In this document: positions 1-11,605 of the stretch, piece by piece
How the letters are laid out: each line of letters starts with the position of its first letter
Position numbering within the stretch: position 1 is the stretch's first letter
Made by a program: the position numbers and the translations under genes
From: Holothuria scabra
Taxonomy: Eukaryota; Echinodermata; Holothuroidea; Aspidochirotida; Holothuriidae
Length of the DNA stretch: 64,000 nucleotides
NCBI GenBank assembly: GCA_037179385.1
Contig: CM074195.1
Span: 31,390,222 to 31,454,221, forward strand
Reading direction: 5' to 3'
The notes under the pieces: model-generated
Seen by the model: only the letters and a program-made list of their open reading frames with translations
Databases searched by the model: none
What the model was told of the DNA's origin: nothing

Positions 1-681
1 ATTAAATATGCTACTAGCCACACACATTTCGTGCGTTAAATTTAAAGTAGCTGTTTTGAACACATGGGAATACTAATTCTGCTAAAATTTAGCAGCGGCC
101 GCTACCAATTGATAGGAAAAGTCGAAAGGTAACGTCACGGTCACGAAGTAGAGTAATAAGGTAATGTGTCTACAGCAGTGAAACAAGAATATAGATTTAG
201 TTAATTTTGGCCTATTTTTAATTTTTTTGTATGTTTTTTTTTTTAACAACATACCTAATCTCCGATCGTTAGGGGGAGGGAGCTAAATAGTTTCACGAGC
301 CCCTAAGCATTAAAGACATTTTATCCCAACAATTTCAGACGTTTAAATTTTTGTCGTGGAATGTGAACATAAAAGAATTAAAATTGTTCCGAAATCATGG
401 TTAACGTAAGAGGTAAGGTTACGGTTTCGTGGTTAAGTGATATTTGGCCAGATCTTTCATAATCCGCTGTAGGAAGTACTAGGAAAAGGTAGGGAGGGTG
501 TTCTTTTGGGCAAATGGGTGTTGTCATTTTTTAGCAGCTGATTGATCCATATGCATGGAACTCCCTTGCTACCCTACTGACCAACCCCGCTCCAAAAATA
601 ATACTAAATCGCGTACAGCACACATGCTCGCTGCCCAACAACACAATACTTCAAAGTCAAACGTTAGGCGCATCTTTACTG
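1..681. other. Intergenic, nothing recognised
   Basis: AT-rich sequence with a T run near 230-243. No ORF with family resemblance and no repeat shared with the rest of the window was seen. Confidence 0.4.
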
Positions 682-889
682 CATAGTCCAGTGGTTGGAG
701 CATCCGACTTGCAGTCTGGAAGTGTGGAGTTCGAGTCATGGCCGGGTACTACCGAAGACTTAAAAATGGGACCTACTGCCGTTGTGCTTGGTCCTCAGCA
801 TGAGCAATGGAGCTGGGAAAACAAGCCAGTGAGACATAACTGGAAAGGGCCGTGCTCGGTGGTCGGCTCGACTTAAACCAATTGGTTAG
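682..889 (+). mobile_element. tRNA-derived SINE (tRNA-Cys-like head), copy S1
   Basis: The first 75 bases read like a degenerate tRNA: an A-box-like AGTCCAGTGGTTGG, an anticodon-loop-like CTTGCAGTC that matches the GCA anticodon of tRNA-Cys, and a B-box-like GAGTTCGAGTC. A tRNA-unrelated body follows, including the stretch TGCTTGGTCCTCAGCATGAG, and it ends in ACCAATTGGTT. The same body recurs reversed at 8511-8712 and 17552-17694, with a fragment at 6225-6300. A Pol III promoter-bearing head plus a shared body at dispersed sites is the hallmark of a SINE. A 61-codon ORF across it is fortuitous. The family name is not known to me. Confidence 0.75.
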
Positions 890-1694
890 AAAATGGACAA
901 AACTTCATCTAACTAATGAATTTAATAACTTAAATTGAGACTTGAACTTACTTTTGACAAAGATTTCAAGTCATCCAGATTTTCTTGAAATATATATGAG
1001 CCTGATATACATTTTGACAGGAAAAAAGAAAACTTTCTGGCGGACGGGAGCAAGTTCTAAACTTTTAAAAAAAAATTGAATCATACATCGTCTACATACA
1101 TCTAAATGCATGCCCCAATGAGCTTAAGTGAAGCATATTTTAAACGACTGGCTGTGATGATTATGCCTTTTGACATTTGAAATTGAGAACAGCTCAAAAT
1201 AGGAAATCACTCGAAACTAAAAAATCAAACTTCACAATTAACTTTTACTCAATAGAATACAAAACGCCTTACACGGTTCTTGAGGATATTAAAATGATAT
1301 TTCAATTGCGTGCTTACAACACACATGCATGGATTGCAAGTCATCTTAAGTCCAGGTGCAGAATAGTACAATTATTACAATTATTTCACCTTGATCGATC
1401 AAGGAACAATATTGATTTCATTGTGCTGTGAACAAAACAATCTTACATTAAAATTTTCATTTGTTGTGTCCTTGTAAAATATATGAGTCTTAGATTTTAT
1501 ACTTTCTCATTGTTATTTTTAATCACTAACTGATATTTCATCTTTTGTTTGAAATATTCAGTCTCTGCCTATCACAGGAAATTATTTAAATAAGACGATG
1601 ACAAACGAAGCGCCCTGCTTTGTAATTCTATTCGTTATCATTTCGTAGTATTATATGAAAGTAGTTCACGGGAAAAGGGGACCATGTCTCATAA
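890..1694. other. Intergenic, nothing recognised
   Basis: AT-rich. The only ORF of note (1177-1431) has low-complexity composition and no motif. Confidence 0.4.
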
Positions 1695-1847
1695 GCCCAT
1701 TTCCAAATACCTACTACAAAGGATTGTGGGACGGAACGTTGCTGTGCATTATTTTATGCTACAGTAAAATTTCGTTGATTTAATTGATTTATACCAAGGC
1801 TGTATCCCACAATCCTTCGTAATTGCTATTTGGGGAAAGGGTCTGAG
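1695..1847. repeat. Short hairpin element (inverted repeat arms)
   Basis: The left arm around 1695-1733 (CCCATTTCCAAATACCTAC... to GGATTGTGGGA) is an imperfect inverted copy of 1805-1847 (TCCCACAATCCTTCGTAATT... to GGGAAAGGG). About 70 bp separates the arms. This fits a small MITE or foldback remnant. No second copy was noticed in the window. Confidence 0.55.
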
Positions 1848-2989
1848 ATGGAAAACTCACTTTTCGTGCATGTGAACTTCGTAGTGGTTACAACTTCACA
1901 CTCTCAAAAAAAAAATTGGTTTTGGTGCAGACTATTGATGTACCCATAAAGATAACAGACTTTCTCAAGTATTTAGGGCATGGGAGCTTGAAGATACTGG
2001 GCTCTCTCCACATTGCCCTCGATTTTAGCAACCTTCTGGTATTCTGTATCTTCACGATGCTGCATAGTTAGTAGTTCCAGAGCCCCAGTATTCACTACAT
2101 ATATACACTATTAAAATTCTTGCCCGAATTAGTGCTTCTGTATTTTGCTAATCCCCTCCTAGCAAACTGAAAACAACTTATGCAGTTATCATACACCATA
2201 TTTGTAATTATCAAATCAGGTTCGACAGTAACAAGTCTGTAGGTATAGCAAAAAAACTCCACAGTTTGCAGTAATAATCTAGTTCGGTAATTCGTTTTGG
2301 GTGGCTATGCACATGCGCAGATACTGCAAGTCGTTATGAGATTCGAAACCCGATCTCGCACCTACATTACGAACTCCAAAATTTAGGTTTACGTGAAAGT
2401 TACCTGAAATCATTCTTTCTTGATCCATGCAAAACACAAGGAAAAATCTCAAGTATGTTCCTTGCCGTCGATTGTGTCTAAATTGTCTTCTTGGGGTTAA
2501 TCTTCGCATTTTTATTTGACGTAAAGTAGGACGGAGATCCCTGTTTCGTTCGGGTTGGCTAGACACTTAGATAAAGTTGTGTACACGTACTGACAAAACA
2601 AGGAAACGCCGTACGCTAGGTGTTGACCTCACTTTGTGTATCCTTCACTGTGCCCCACAATTCCATGCGGCAACGAATAACCGAACTTGCCTCTTTTTTA
2701 CCCCCTTTTCAAACATAAATTAAAATATCGTCTTGTTACCGATACGTATATGTGTATTATTCCAAATAATTCGATTGCCAAAATCTTCGGGTGGATCGTG
2801 AAACGAAGCCTCGCCCCAAGCACTGAAAATACGTAGCTGATCTGTTTAACTATAGGAATGTTCCACTATATCTAGATTCCTTTTTCAAAAATTAAGCCTT
2901 AATTCTTTTGCTGTTACATTGTATTGAGGACTGATTGAAAGTATCCCCGCTCACTGGAGGGAGGCTGGTGTGGTCAAACTGCTACTGTC
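1848..2989. other. Intergenic, nothing recognised
   Basis: No recognisable gene. A 95-codon minus-strand ORF (2279-2566) is basic, has no domain motif, and is treated as chance. Confidence 0.4.
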
Positions 2990-3640
2990 AATGGCCATTA
3001 CACTTGGGTAACGAGGGCCTCCGATCTAGCTCCCTCTCCCAGTTTGTTTATGCAACGTATTTAAAAAGGATTGTTACGGAGCCTACAGCTCTTAAGAAAT
3101 GGAAGTACGAACTATCCTGTTTTGATTCTTTAAATTGGAAAAACATTTGGGGCATGGCATGGGTTTCAGTGCGGGAGACAAAGCTATCACTTTTTAGTTA
3201 AGATTCTTCCATCGAATTCTTCCCACAAATAGGTTACTTTTATTAACGAGGAAGGTTGATTCCAGTTTATGTTCTTTTTGTGAAAATGAGATTGAGACTC
3301 TGAACCATTTATATTTGGAATGTACATACATATCACAGATTATTTTGGATTTCGAGCTAAGATTTTTAAAGGATCAGTTTGTTTTCTCAAAAGATGTTCT
3401 TTTCTTTGGATTTCAAAATGAAAGTGCCACCTTTATAATTTTTTGATAATGCATCGCAAATACTATATCTTTTATAAGAAAAGATAAAAGGCTTTACCCG
3501 ACGTCGAGGAATTTTTCTATAAATTCCAATTTGCATTACAGGTTGAAAGGTATATTGCTACCAAAACCAAACGGGTTAACTATAGCAATCTCGTACAGTA
3601 CTTCCACATTCTTTAAATGTCATGCAAGTCTGAAAAGTGA
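2990..3640 (+). mobile_element. Decayed L1/Tx1-like LINE, C-terminal ORF2 fragment
   Basis: Conceptual translation gives the segment that follows the reverse transcriptase in L1-type LINEs. Around 3095-3200 it reads KWKYELSCFDSLNWKNIWG followed by RETKLSLF, like the L1 signature of W, WK and TK residues. At about 3260-3330 it reads SSLCSFCENEIETLNHLY and then LEC, which is the Cys-x2-Cys...His-x4-Cys zinc-finger region (zf-RVT). The fragment needs frame changes and contains stops, so it is dead. The reverse transcriptase core itself is absent. This lineage is separate from the two larger LINEs in the window, which lack this finger. Confidence 0.7.
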
Positions 3641-3999
3641 CTTTTTTGAAACAGCCTTTCTGTACGTGTAATGCTTCCCGTGTGCAGGTATATTAAAAGT
3701 ACTTGTCTGAGTATCCTCTACAACCTTCTATCAATTTGTTTGATTTGCATATATAATAACCTTGCGTTTTATCCTGAAGCTGTAGCAATATAGTAAAGTT
3801 GGTTGTCCCCTTGAAATTACTAGGGTATTGTTCTACCGTTTTCATGTATCAGGTACAATTTGTTTTGAAGTGCATTTTTCGGAAAGGGTTAAGGGTACTT
3901 ACCTCACTTGAAAGTGAATCAATTATCTTTAATCAGCTATCTTTATTACCGGTGTGCTATGTATACAGCCAGGGGATCATCCCACCTCTTGTCTTCATG

Positions 4000-4263
4000 T
4001 ATAGACGAATCCGATTAGCGCTTGTTTTTTAGTGACTGTAGGCCGCCATTAGTGGGGTCCATCAACCTGAAATCGTCTTCATTTATTGTTTACATGAATT
4101 TCAAACCCTCATATTTAGTGAAATTGGAGAATTCAAGATACAAATTAGTATAAAACAATCCATGAAAGAAGTAAGCAAGGAAATCGAAAGATTTAAAGGT
4201 GACGGACCCCAGTTATGACCGACGGAAATCAGACCATCACTTGCTGTCCTGATTCGTGTGTAG
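4000..4263. repeat. MITE family C, copy 1
   Basis: This 264-bp unit starts TATAGACGAATCCG and ends with GATTCGTGTGTAG, giving short terminal inverted repeats flanked by TA/TATAG-like sequence. A closely similar copy (roughly 90% by eye) sits at 35627-35890 in the same orientation. It encodes nothing obvious, and the small ORFs in both copies are shadows of the repeat. The structure fits a non-autonomous DNA transposon; the superfamily is not assigned. Confidence 0.7.
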
Positions 4264-6224
4264 GTGTTTTCTGTATGTAGCAACTGTAACTTACCGGGTG
4301 ATAAAGATAAACTACCTTAGTGAATGGAAAATATTAATTAATGTACTTAATGCCTCTTGTGTGGAAAGGTTTATGCAAATTGAAAATGATGCTTAATCCA
4401 AAAAGTGTAAATAATGTAAAACGTGAATTATTGGTTAACTACGAAATTTGGAAATGATACCTATTGTAATTAATCATACTGAGTATTGTATTTTGTATTT
4501 TATGATTGATGAAATATAACACAGATTGAGAAAAAAAAGAATTACCGAACTTGCTTATTATATTTCATTGCACTTCTTTGCTTATGCACCCAATCCTCGC
4601 AATATATCAAGTAAAATGTAAAGTCTCAAACGTTTCTCACTCCAACCTACCTTCCTCTGTTAAACTCTTACCTATTGAACTTTGAGGCATGATGTCAGAC
4701 AAGATTTTAGTTCCCCGCGACATCATAAATATCTAACGGTTGACGTTTCAGCTCATTAATATGAAGTGGTTCCTTGTGGTTTCAAATATGTCAATTCCAA
4801 TTAAAGTAGCTCATTGAGTTGGTTCATGAAATGCAACAAATTTTTCAAAACTTGTCAAGTTTTCTTCACATACCCATGACAAATGTTCAGACTTAGACAA
4901 TCCATTCCATCCCATATCCTACACACATAACTGTTTCGTGAGTGACTACGAAACAGTTCAATCGGGTTTTCAAAAATTCGTGACCAGACACTTTTTCAAA
5001 TCATGAACTGATGAACAAAACCGTTACAGGTCAGGACACCACATTATTCAAAATTTTAACTTTTTTCGTAGCTTTTGGATATGAAACTTGACTCATTATG
5101 CTAGCTATAAGCTTTGCCATGTAGTAGTGACCCTTTAACACTCTCATTATGTTATCGATATCAACTTAATGGGAGACAGCTTTTTTTGCTTTCTTGAGGT
5201 ATAAAAGCTAGAGACAGGACTATAATTGAAAAGTCGTAATTAAGTGGATACCTGTAGGCATTGAAAAATTTACGGAGAATCTTGAAACGGTTTGATATTT
5301 ACGTCAAGCTTTGAGCATAATAATAAGCTTCCAAGATGATGGCTAATTAAGGTATGGTTAACTTTGAGTTGAGTCACGTATTTATCTTCCCAAAGGTATA
5401 GCTGTGACATCTACCCCTGAGGCCTAAAGTGATAAACAGAAAGATTTATAAATCATAATGTTAGAACAAATAGAAACAATGAAGCAATAAAGGTCATAAA
5501 AGAAAAAAAAAACCATTAAATAAGAGGAACGATGAAGGCTCTCTTTGAGGTTGCGAACGATGTAAAAAGTGCAAGAAAGAAATAATCAGATTAAAGCAAC
5601 GTAAAATGTTTTAGGTGGTGAAAATTTTTGACAAATATAAAGATTTATAAAATCTAGAGAAAAAAAGAAAAATAATGTCACAAATCAAAGACGTTTTATG
5701 ATTTTGGGAGAGACCTTTTTTCCTTAAAGGAAGATATGTTAATATTCTGTTATTACAAGAGAAGCTTTATTCACTTGTCGACAGATAGATCATTTCTTTG
5801 TTGAAGTAAAATTTTGCGACAATAAATTTTTATCAAGTGAATTCATTGGTTTCTATGTCAATGATTTCTGTGTTTCTTCCTCTACGCACTATTCACCATA
5901 CAACAAATTAAATACAAAATTGTTTTTTTTTTTTAACAAACGCCAATTATTTTGTCTCATGGAATGCTCTTAAAATCTTTTCATTCTGACAATGGGGTGA
6001 TTTTCACGTGACGTCACATTTGGTTTGCCACGCCTACTGCCGAACAAAAGTCAACAGTCGTCACATCGGTTGTTGGCTGCTTTTTGGCTAGCTTTACGTA
6101 CTAAGCTACAGAGTTTTTTCGCCAGTGGAGGAAAGGGTGAGGCTTGTGACGTTAGAGAAAATACTCTACAGACCAATCCAGCAACCAGGTGATGGTGACG
6201 AATCCCGGGAGTTCCATCAGTCTG
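4264..6224. other. Intergenic, nothing recognised
   Basis: Long AT-rich stretch without a convincing ORF. The part near 6000-6120 weakly resembles 30835-30965 (shared GACGTCA, GTCAACAGT and GTCGGCTGCTT blocks), probably an old unnamed repeat. Confidence 0.4.
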
Positions 6225-6300
6225 AACTTTTACTTTGTTTTCCTTACTCCGTTTTTTATGCTGAGCACCAAACACAACGGCAGTGTAGGTTCAGGTTAGT
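6225..6300 (-). mobile_element. SINE fragment, copy S4
   Basis: It matches the body of the tRNA-Cys-like SINE in reverse orientation (GTTTTCCTTACTCC, then TATGCTGAGCA and ACAACGGCAGT). The head and tail are missing or too diverged to see. Confidence 0.5.
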
Positions 6301-6910
6301 TTTCCCGCCTCTACCTTACAATTCCTTCACACGTCATAGTTCACAATAAGCTTATTTTAAGCATGCACATGAAGAAAATTTTTCCTATCAATTCCGGAAT
6401 CAAAACTTTGCAAAAAATTAAATTTACAGCAGAGTGGATTCTTTAGCTGCGACTAGGTAACTTCTACACTGGGGTGGTGTCCTTTCCTGATAGGCGAATG
6501 GGTATGGCGGAAAGAGGGGCGAGTCCCCCAGTCAAAAATTCTGTGGAAGGAATTCCTAATGAAAACTCGAAACATGGCTGTCTATATTCTCCTTACAAGC
6601 GTTTCGAATTCTGTTTGAGGGGTCGCAACTTTTAAAAAGTTTTTGTTTACTCCTCGCCAACTAATGGCGGCAGGCGGCGCTCCGCTTGGGTAGTCTTTTT
6701 TCAGGATAAAATATTTCGTTCACAGAATCGTTTACTCTACAAGCTGATAAGGACGATTATTTTAAATGCTATAAATTAAACCAAAACATCCTACCGTCCA
6801 ATTCCTCTCGTTTTTTCGAACAGGGATGCCCATAGATAGTCATCGTTTGTGTATATTTTGGCACACGCATTTTTTTCGGGGGAGGGGGTTGTGCCTATGC
6901 GTTCACCTTC

Positions 6911-7035
6911 AGGTAAGACTCTAAGGGAAAGAGCAGTCACCCCAAAATTGTGGTAGTGTAGTAAACTGTCTTTTTCCATGATTGGCTCTTGGGAGTCATG
7001 TGACAATATTTTCTCCTCCAATGTGAAATTTACTT
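6911..7035 (-). repeat. Family H repeat, reversed copy
   Basis: It is the reverse complement of the family H core seen at 57222-57367, 57971-58107 and 60287-60397. Shared blocks are CATGATTGGCTCTTGGGAGT, CATGTGACAATATTTTCTCC and the GCAGTCACCCC segment. A 130-codon minus-strand ORF overlaps it (6791-7183), but it follows the repeat and is not considered a gene. Confidence 0.6.
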
Positions 7036-7295
7036 GGATTAACTGTTTGGTTTGCCTTGAGTATATGCAATGCTGGAGTCCTAAAATATTATGAAAGATG
7101 CTTTTGAAGAGAAATAAAAAGAAAGTTGTGAGATTTTGTTGTTGCTTCAAAATAAATTTGGGGTAAGTGCTATTGACCTTCAAAAAAAATCAAAGCAACG
7201 TGGATCTTTGAAATCCTATTTCAAGAATAGCTAGCGCCATCGTTTCTTTCAATAGGTTCATTCGTTTTTTTTTTTTTTTTACGATAACCGAAAGG

Positions 7296-7356
7296 TAAGT
7301 TAGTTAGTCAGTCAATCAGTCAGTAAGTAAGTCAGTCAGTCAGTAAGTCAGTCACT
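7296..7356. repeat. Microsatellite (AGTC/AGTA)n
   Basis: An uneven tetranucleotide run of TAGT, CAGT and AAGT units. It directly precedes the tRNA-like fragment at 7362. Confidence 0.85.
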
Positions 7357-7361
7357 CATCC

Positions 7362-7402
7362 CGAGAGGTGGATGCTCTTACCGTTAAACCAAGCACGCGG
7401 AC
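7362..7402 (-). repeat. tRNA-Glu-like fragment (SINE piece)
   Basis: On the minus strand this reads CGCGTGCTTGGTTTAACGGT followed by AAGAGCATCCACCTCTCGG. It matches the 5' half of the tRNA-like unit at 19449-19522, so it is a truncated copy of the same tRNA-derived repeat and not a functional tRNA. Confidence 0.6.
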
Positions 7403-7891
7403 TACAGAAAAGAGTGGATGGTGGTCTATTCGCGTTTTCCCCCTAGTATACTCGTGCGGGTAAATTATGCTAATGAAAGAAAAACATCTTTAGTTTCAAC
7501 TTCAAGATGACGGTTCCTTTTCCCTTTTTGTGATTTTGGCACCAGTGTCTGGAAGAACTGGCCAAAAGTCATTGTTTCACAAAATTCTAACCCTAGATAT
7601 TGACATAAAACATTGATTCAAAAACTAATTAATTTACTTAATGTTTCTTTGTTGTTTGGTGAGGTCGACTTGCCCATTTTATCCCTGCGGAAAAATTTAC
7701 ACGGTCCTTTCCTTGAAGCTTTCAAAACCGCGTGTTTTACTTCAAAAGACCATTGAGCTATGAAGATATGAACACTGATGGAAAACTGAATCTTACATGT
7801 TATTTTGAATCAGTCGGCTTTACCTTCATGCAAATGGTAACGTTTGCATTTTTTTTTTTTTCATTCTTGATCCCTAATCTGAAATACACAA

Positions 7892-8115
7892 CCTAAAATC
7901 AGGAGTGAAATGCTGTCCTTAAAGAATGTCTAGAATAATCGCTCGTTAGTACCAGTGAATTACACCTTAAATGAAGTAAAAATTTACTCAAAATATTTCA
8001 CAAAATGGAATAAAATACTGTATAGCTCAATTTGGAGTGAAGTTCTCCAGTCTCGTACTTAGGAGGGATTATTCTGGACACTCTTTTTGAAGTGGATTTC
8101 ACTCTTGATTTTAGG
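7892..8115. repeat. Hairpin MITE with ~65-bp arms
   Basis: The left arm (7892-7957; begins CCTAAAATCAGGAGTGAAAT, contains GTCTAGAATAATC) is the reverse complement, with few mismatches, of the right arm (about 8050-8115; contains GATTATTCTGGAC and ends TTTCACTCTTGATTTTAGG). The loop is about 90 bp. Length, symmetry and lack of coding capacity fit a MITE. No second copy was noticed in the window. Confidence 0.7.
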
Positions 8116-8510
8116 GAGCAATTTTTAATTTTTCAAGATCTCCCCATTTATTTCTTGGGAGAGCGAAATTTACGTTCACCACCATAGATGCCGCTTTTTC
8201 TATCATCCGTGTGCAAGGTACTGGTTGCGCCTGAAGAACAGACTACGAAACCACGTCCCCCTTTAACGAACCTCAAGATTCCACACATAGCGTTACATCT
8301 GCTGAAAGGTCAAGATTTGTAATAAAAACCAGTCATCACCTTCATCGCCTGACTGTCCTTCCTTTTTTATATTTGACATTTCATTCTGGACATAAATTAT
8401 CATGTTTTGCTTGCATATCCAAGTTAATCGCTTTGTTATGTTTTATCATGTTAGATTTGCTGTTTCAGTTGCAGATACAATAGTTAAATAGCTTTCTATT
8501 TCCCAGTTAC

Positions 8511-8712
8511 GAACCAATTGGTTTAAGCTTCGGGTCCTTTTTCAAGTTGTGATTCACTGATTTGTTGTCCCTTAATTGCTTATGCTGAGCAACAAGCACA
8601 ATGACAGCAGGTTCCATTTTTTAAGTCTTTTCAAGTTCCCAGTATGACACGAACATGAGTCGAACTCCAGGCCTGCCTGCTGAAAGTTGGATGGTCTAAC
8701 CACTTGACCATT
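8511..8712 (-). mobile_element. tRNA-derived SINE, copy S2
   Basis: It is a reversed copy of the 682-889 SINE. It opens with the reversed tail AACCAATTGGTTTAAGC and passes through TGCTTATGCTGAGCA. It ends with the reversed tRNA-like head: GAGTCGAACTCCAGG, GAAAGTTGGATGGTCTAACC and ACTTGACCA. The anticodon region is altered. The copy is nearly full length. Confidence 0.75.
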
Positions 8713-11605
8713 CATTCGATACCTGACACTATTTAACTAGTCGCACACAACATGACTCTGCGCAACGCACCTCAGCTGGACCTTCGCGTCGCTAAAAGTC
8801 GCTAGGCACGGACTTCCTGTATACGTGGACAGAGCATGTAACGCGTATGTCCTATTCGTAAATTGTTCACACTTACTGGGACAAAAAAGGCGCACCAAGA
8901 TAACCGCCGTGAAGCTATAATTTGTATGGTTTGACGACGACTCTGTTATATTTTAAACATAAGTTAAACTTGAATGGCTAACAATATCATATTCTTGCAA
9001 TACGTGTAGTAATTTTGATTAATTTGATTTTTTGCTTGTTTCACAAAATTTACAGCTTGGAAGCCTGAGTGTTTTCGAAGAACATAAGATTTTTCGTTAT
9101 TTTTCTAGACAAAAAAGAAGTTTGAATAAAAACTTTCTAGTTGTTTCTTTATTGTCGGTCCGACTAAGAGTTACTGTAATTAGTTATATCTTCTTGGGGT
9201 TTAAATCTCAAAGACGAAGTAGGATAATTTCCCCTATGGACCAGCCTTTCTCTACGGGGGATCTGCCCCCACTGACGCAACCCCTGGACGCCCCTCTACT
9301 AACACCCATTAACCCAAAACATAAAAAGTTCCAGTTCCCAGCCAAATAGGTCGTCGCTTTGTGTGAGAACAAAATGAAAACGACTACAACGCAGGTGGTG
9401 GCGTAGTTGCGATTTAAATATCTTGTATTTTTTTTACTTTGTCCATAATCCACATTCCCTTTGGTTCCTCAGCACAAAATCATCATCGCTAAACTTTGTG
9501 TAATACAAATTTAAAAGTAGTTTTATACAATGGTTACTGCATTAAGCCTCGGGGCATTATTTGGGCTGTATTGTTCAGTTGTTAAGGCGTCGATTTCATT
9601 TAGAGCACCTTGATGATATTTAATCAAGGGAATAATTTTGCTTAATTCTACAAATATGGCCCCAAGGCTAGCTAGAAATTCATTTAGGAAAATATATTTA
9701 CAAGGAAGTTTACTGGCATGACACTTATTCGAAAATTGGAGGTATATCTCCGTACTCTGTCTTCAGGGGGTCACGGTGCGGTGTCATTCGAACGATTTAT
9801 GGATGTATGTGAATCGTTTCCTATGAAAAATCTTTCTCAAACTACCAAACATTGGTGCACTTTAATTTCCCGGGTTCAATCGTTTTATTCTGTAACATCG
9901 TCTAAATTGAATTCAGGTTGTTCAACAGCTAGTATATTGGGTTCCACGTCAGTTCTAATATGAAATTTTGACCGGCTTCGCAACCTGGCAATTGCCAAGG
10001 TTTACATTCCACATCCGCTCAGTGACACCGGCTCGGGGAAAATGGGGCACTGCCTATTTATAGTATTTGACTTCACCAAAGGTTTTTTAGCTTTTTTAGC
10101 TTTATTCCAGTAGGGTTACGGTAGGATTAGGTGTGCTTTCGACCAAGTCATGGGTTTTTTATCATGATTTACCACAACTGGTTCTCAAACCATCACACTT
10201 TTTATCGCTATGTTCTTGTACAACTTTCGGGGAAGCACGGCAGCATACGTAAAATATCTCTGAATCATCAGGCAGAAGGACTCGTCTCGTGATCTACAGA
10301 TTGGTTTTGATTGGGAATTGAAACTCTCACTCGATGAGGACTCTCAATGCAAGTCTTGTCACAGAATAAGGAAATGAAAAATTTCAGGGCGCTTCCCCCG
10401 CATTCGTACGGTCATGATGTCTTTCTACCCCGTCTCATGAATATATTTGAAGTAATTAAGTTCAAAGTTTTTTTCTTCCAAGGATGGCATCTTGCGTATC
10501 TAGATCATCTAAACTCTAAAACAAATTTTACAAATGGAGGGAAGTTTTGATAAATACAGTAGTTGCTTATTCACCTCTTACCTCTCAACAAAAACCGTTG
10601 TACATGTGCATGTGGTATGTCCCGGAAAATTTATCCAATATGGAAGAAATAAATTCTAATATATGCGTTGAAATAACTATCTTTGTATACAAGTCTTTAT
10701 AAAATTATACATTTACTGCCAGGCTTTAGGAAATTTTTTCTCTAATCGCGCGAAAAAATTTGGTCACATTTTTCGGGCAAGTAAGTACAGCTCCCCTAAA
10801 TCGACTTAGGCTCCTAAGCCTATTCTTAAATATTCGAAAATTTCTCACAGGGGAGAGGACACCGTCACCACCCCTTGGACCCCCTATACAATCAGATCTT
10901 GCAGTTGGTTACCTCAAATCAATTTTTTCCACACAAGTGCACGTTCTAGGTTTTTCAAGTTGGACAAGAAAGGAAAACTTTACAGTGTTTTGCTGTTACT
11001 AAGTTCTTCATAGTATTTATTTTATAACTTAAACTCAGTTAATTGGTTTTATTTGATATGTTTGAGCTAGTCTTTCACTTCTTAATTTTCGGACTTCCTC
11101 CAAGTACAAATGATGTTCCTTTCAAGTTACAAATCGACATAGCCCCCTCTATTACGTTTTCTAACGTCCTCCCAACTCTCTGGCAAAGAGCCGTTCGGCG
11201 AAACGAACTACCATAAACTGGTTCCCCAAGAAGCTATTACGTTCACCGAAGGACAACACTTTAGAAACCTAACGGCCCTCAGACCATTTACATCATTGAT
11301 CTCCCATGTACGGCTCCATTCTAAATAGCGGACCACTTACTCCAATACTATTGCCTGTGAAAATGATTACTCACAGACAAAGCGCCATAAAAAATTTTAT
11401 GGAATATTGTTCCTTACTGTGTTACTTACCAAATATGATCATTTTTGCATTTAGGTTTTGTAGGCAATGAGATGAAACACAGACTGTGCAAAATTCAAGG
11501 CAATCTGATCAATTTTAGTGCCATTTTTTATTGTATTACTCCGCTCTGTGAAATGCCGTTTTTGAGTAGCTGTTATGGCGGGAAACACATTCCTATCATT
11601 CAATG
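8713..11605. other. Intergenic, nothing recognised
   Basis: Several ORFs of 60-105 codons occur (for example 9032-9349 and 9718-9963), but none shows a domain, signal peptide or codon-level support. No repeat shared with the window was clearly recognised. Confidence 0.4.

Noticed and set aside
6791..7183. 130-codon minus-strand ORF
   Set aside because: It runs through a family H repeat copy and shows no domain or signal peptide.
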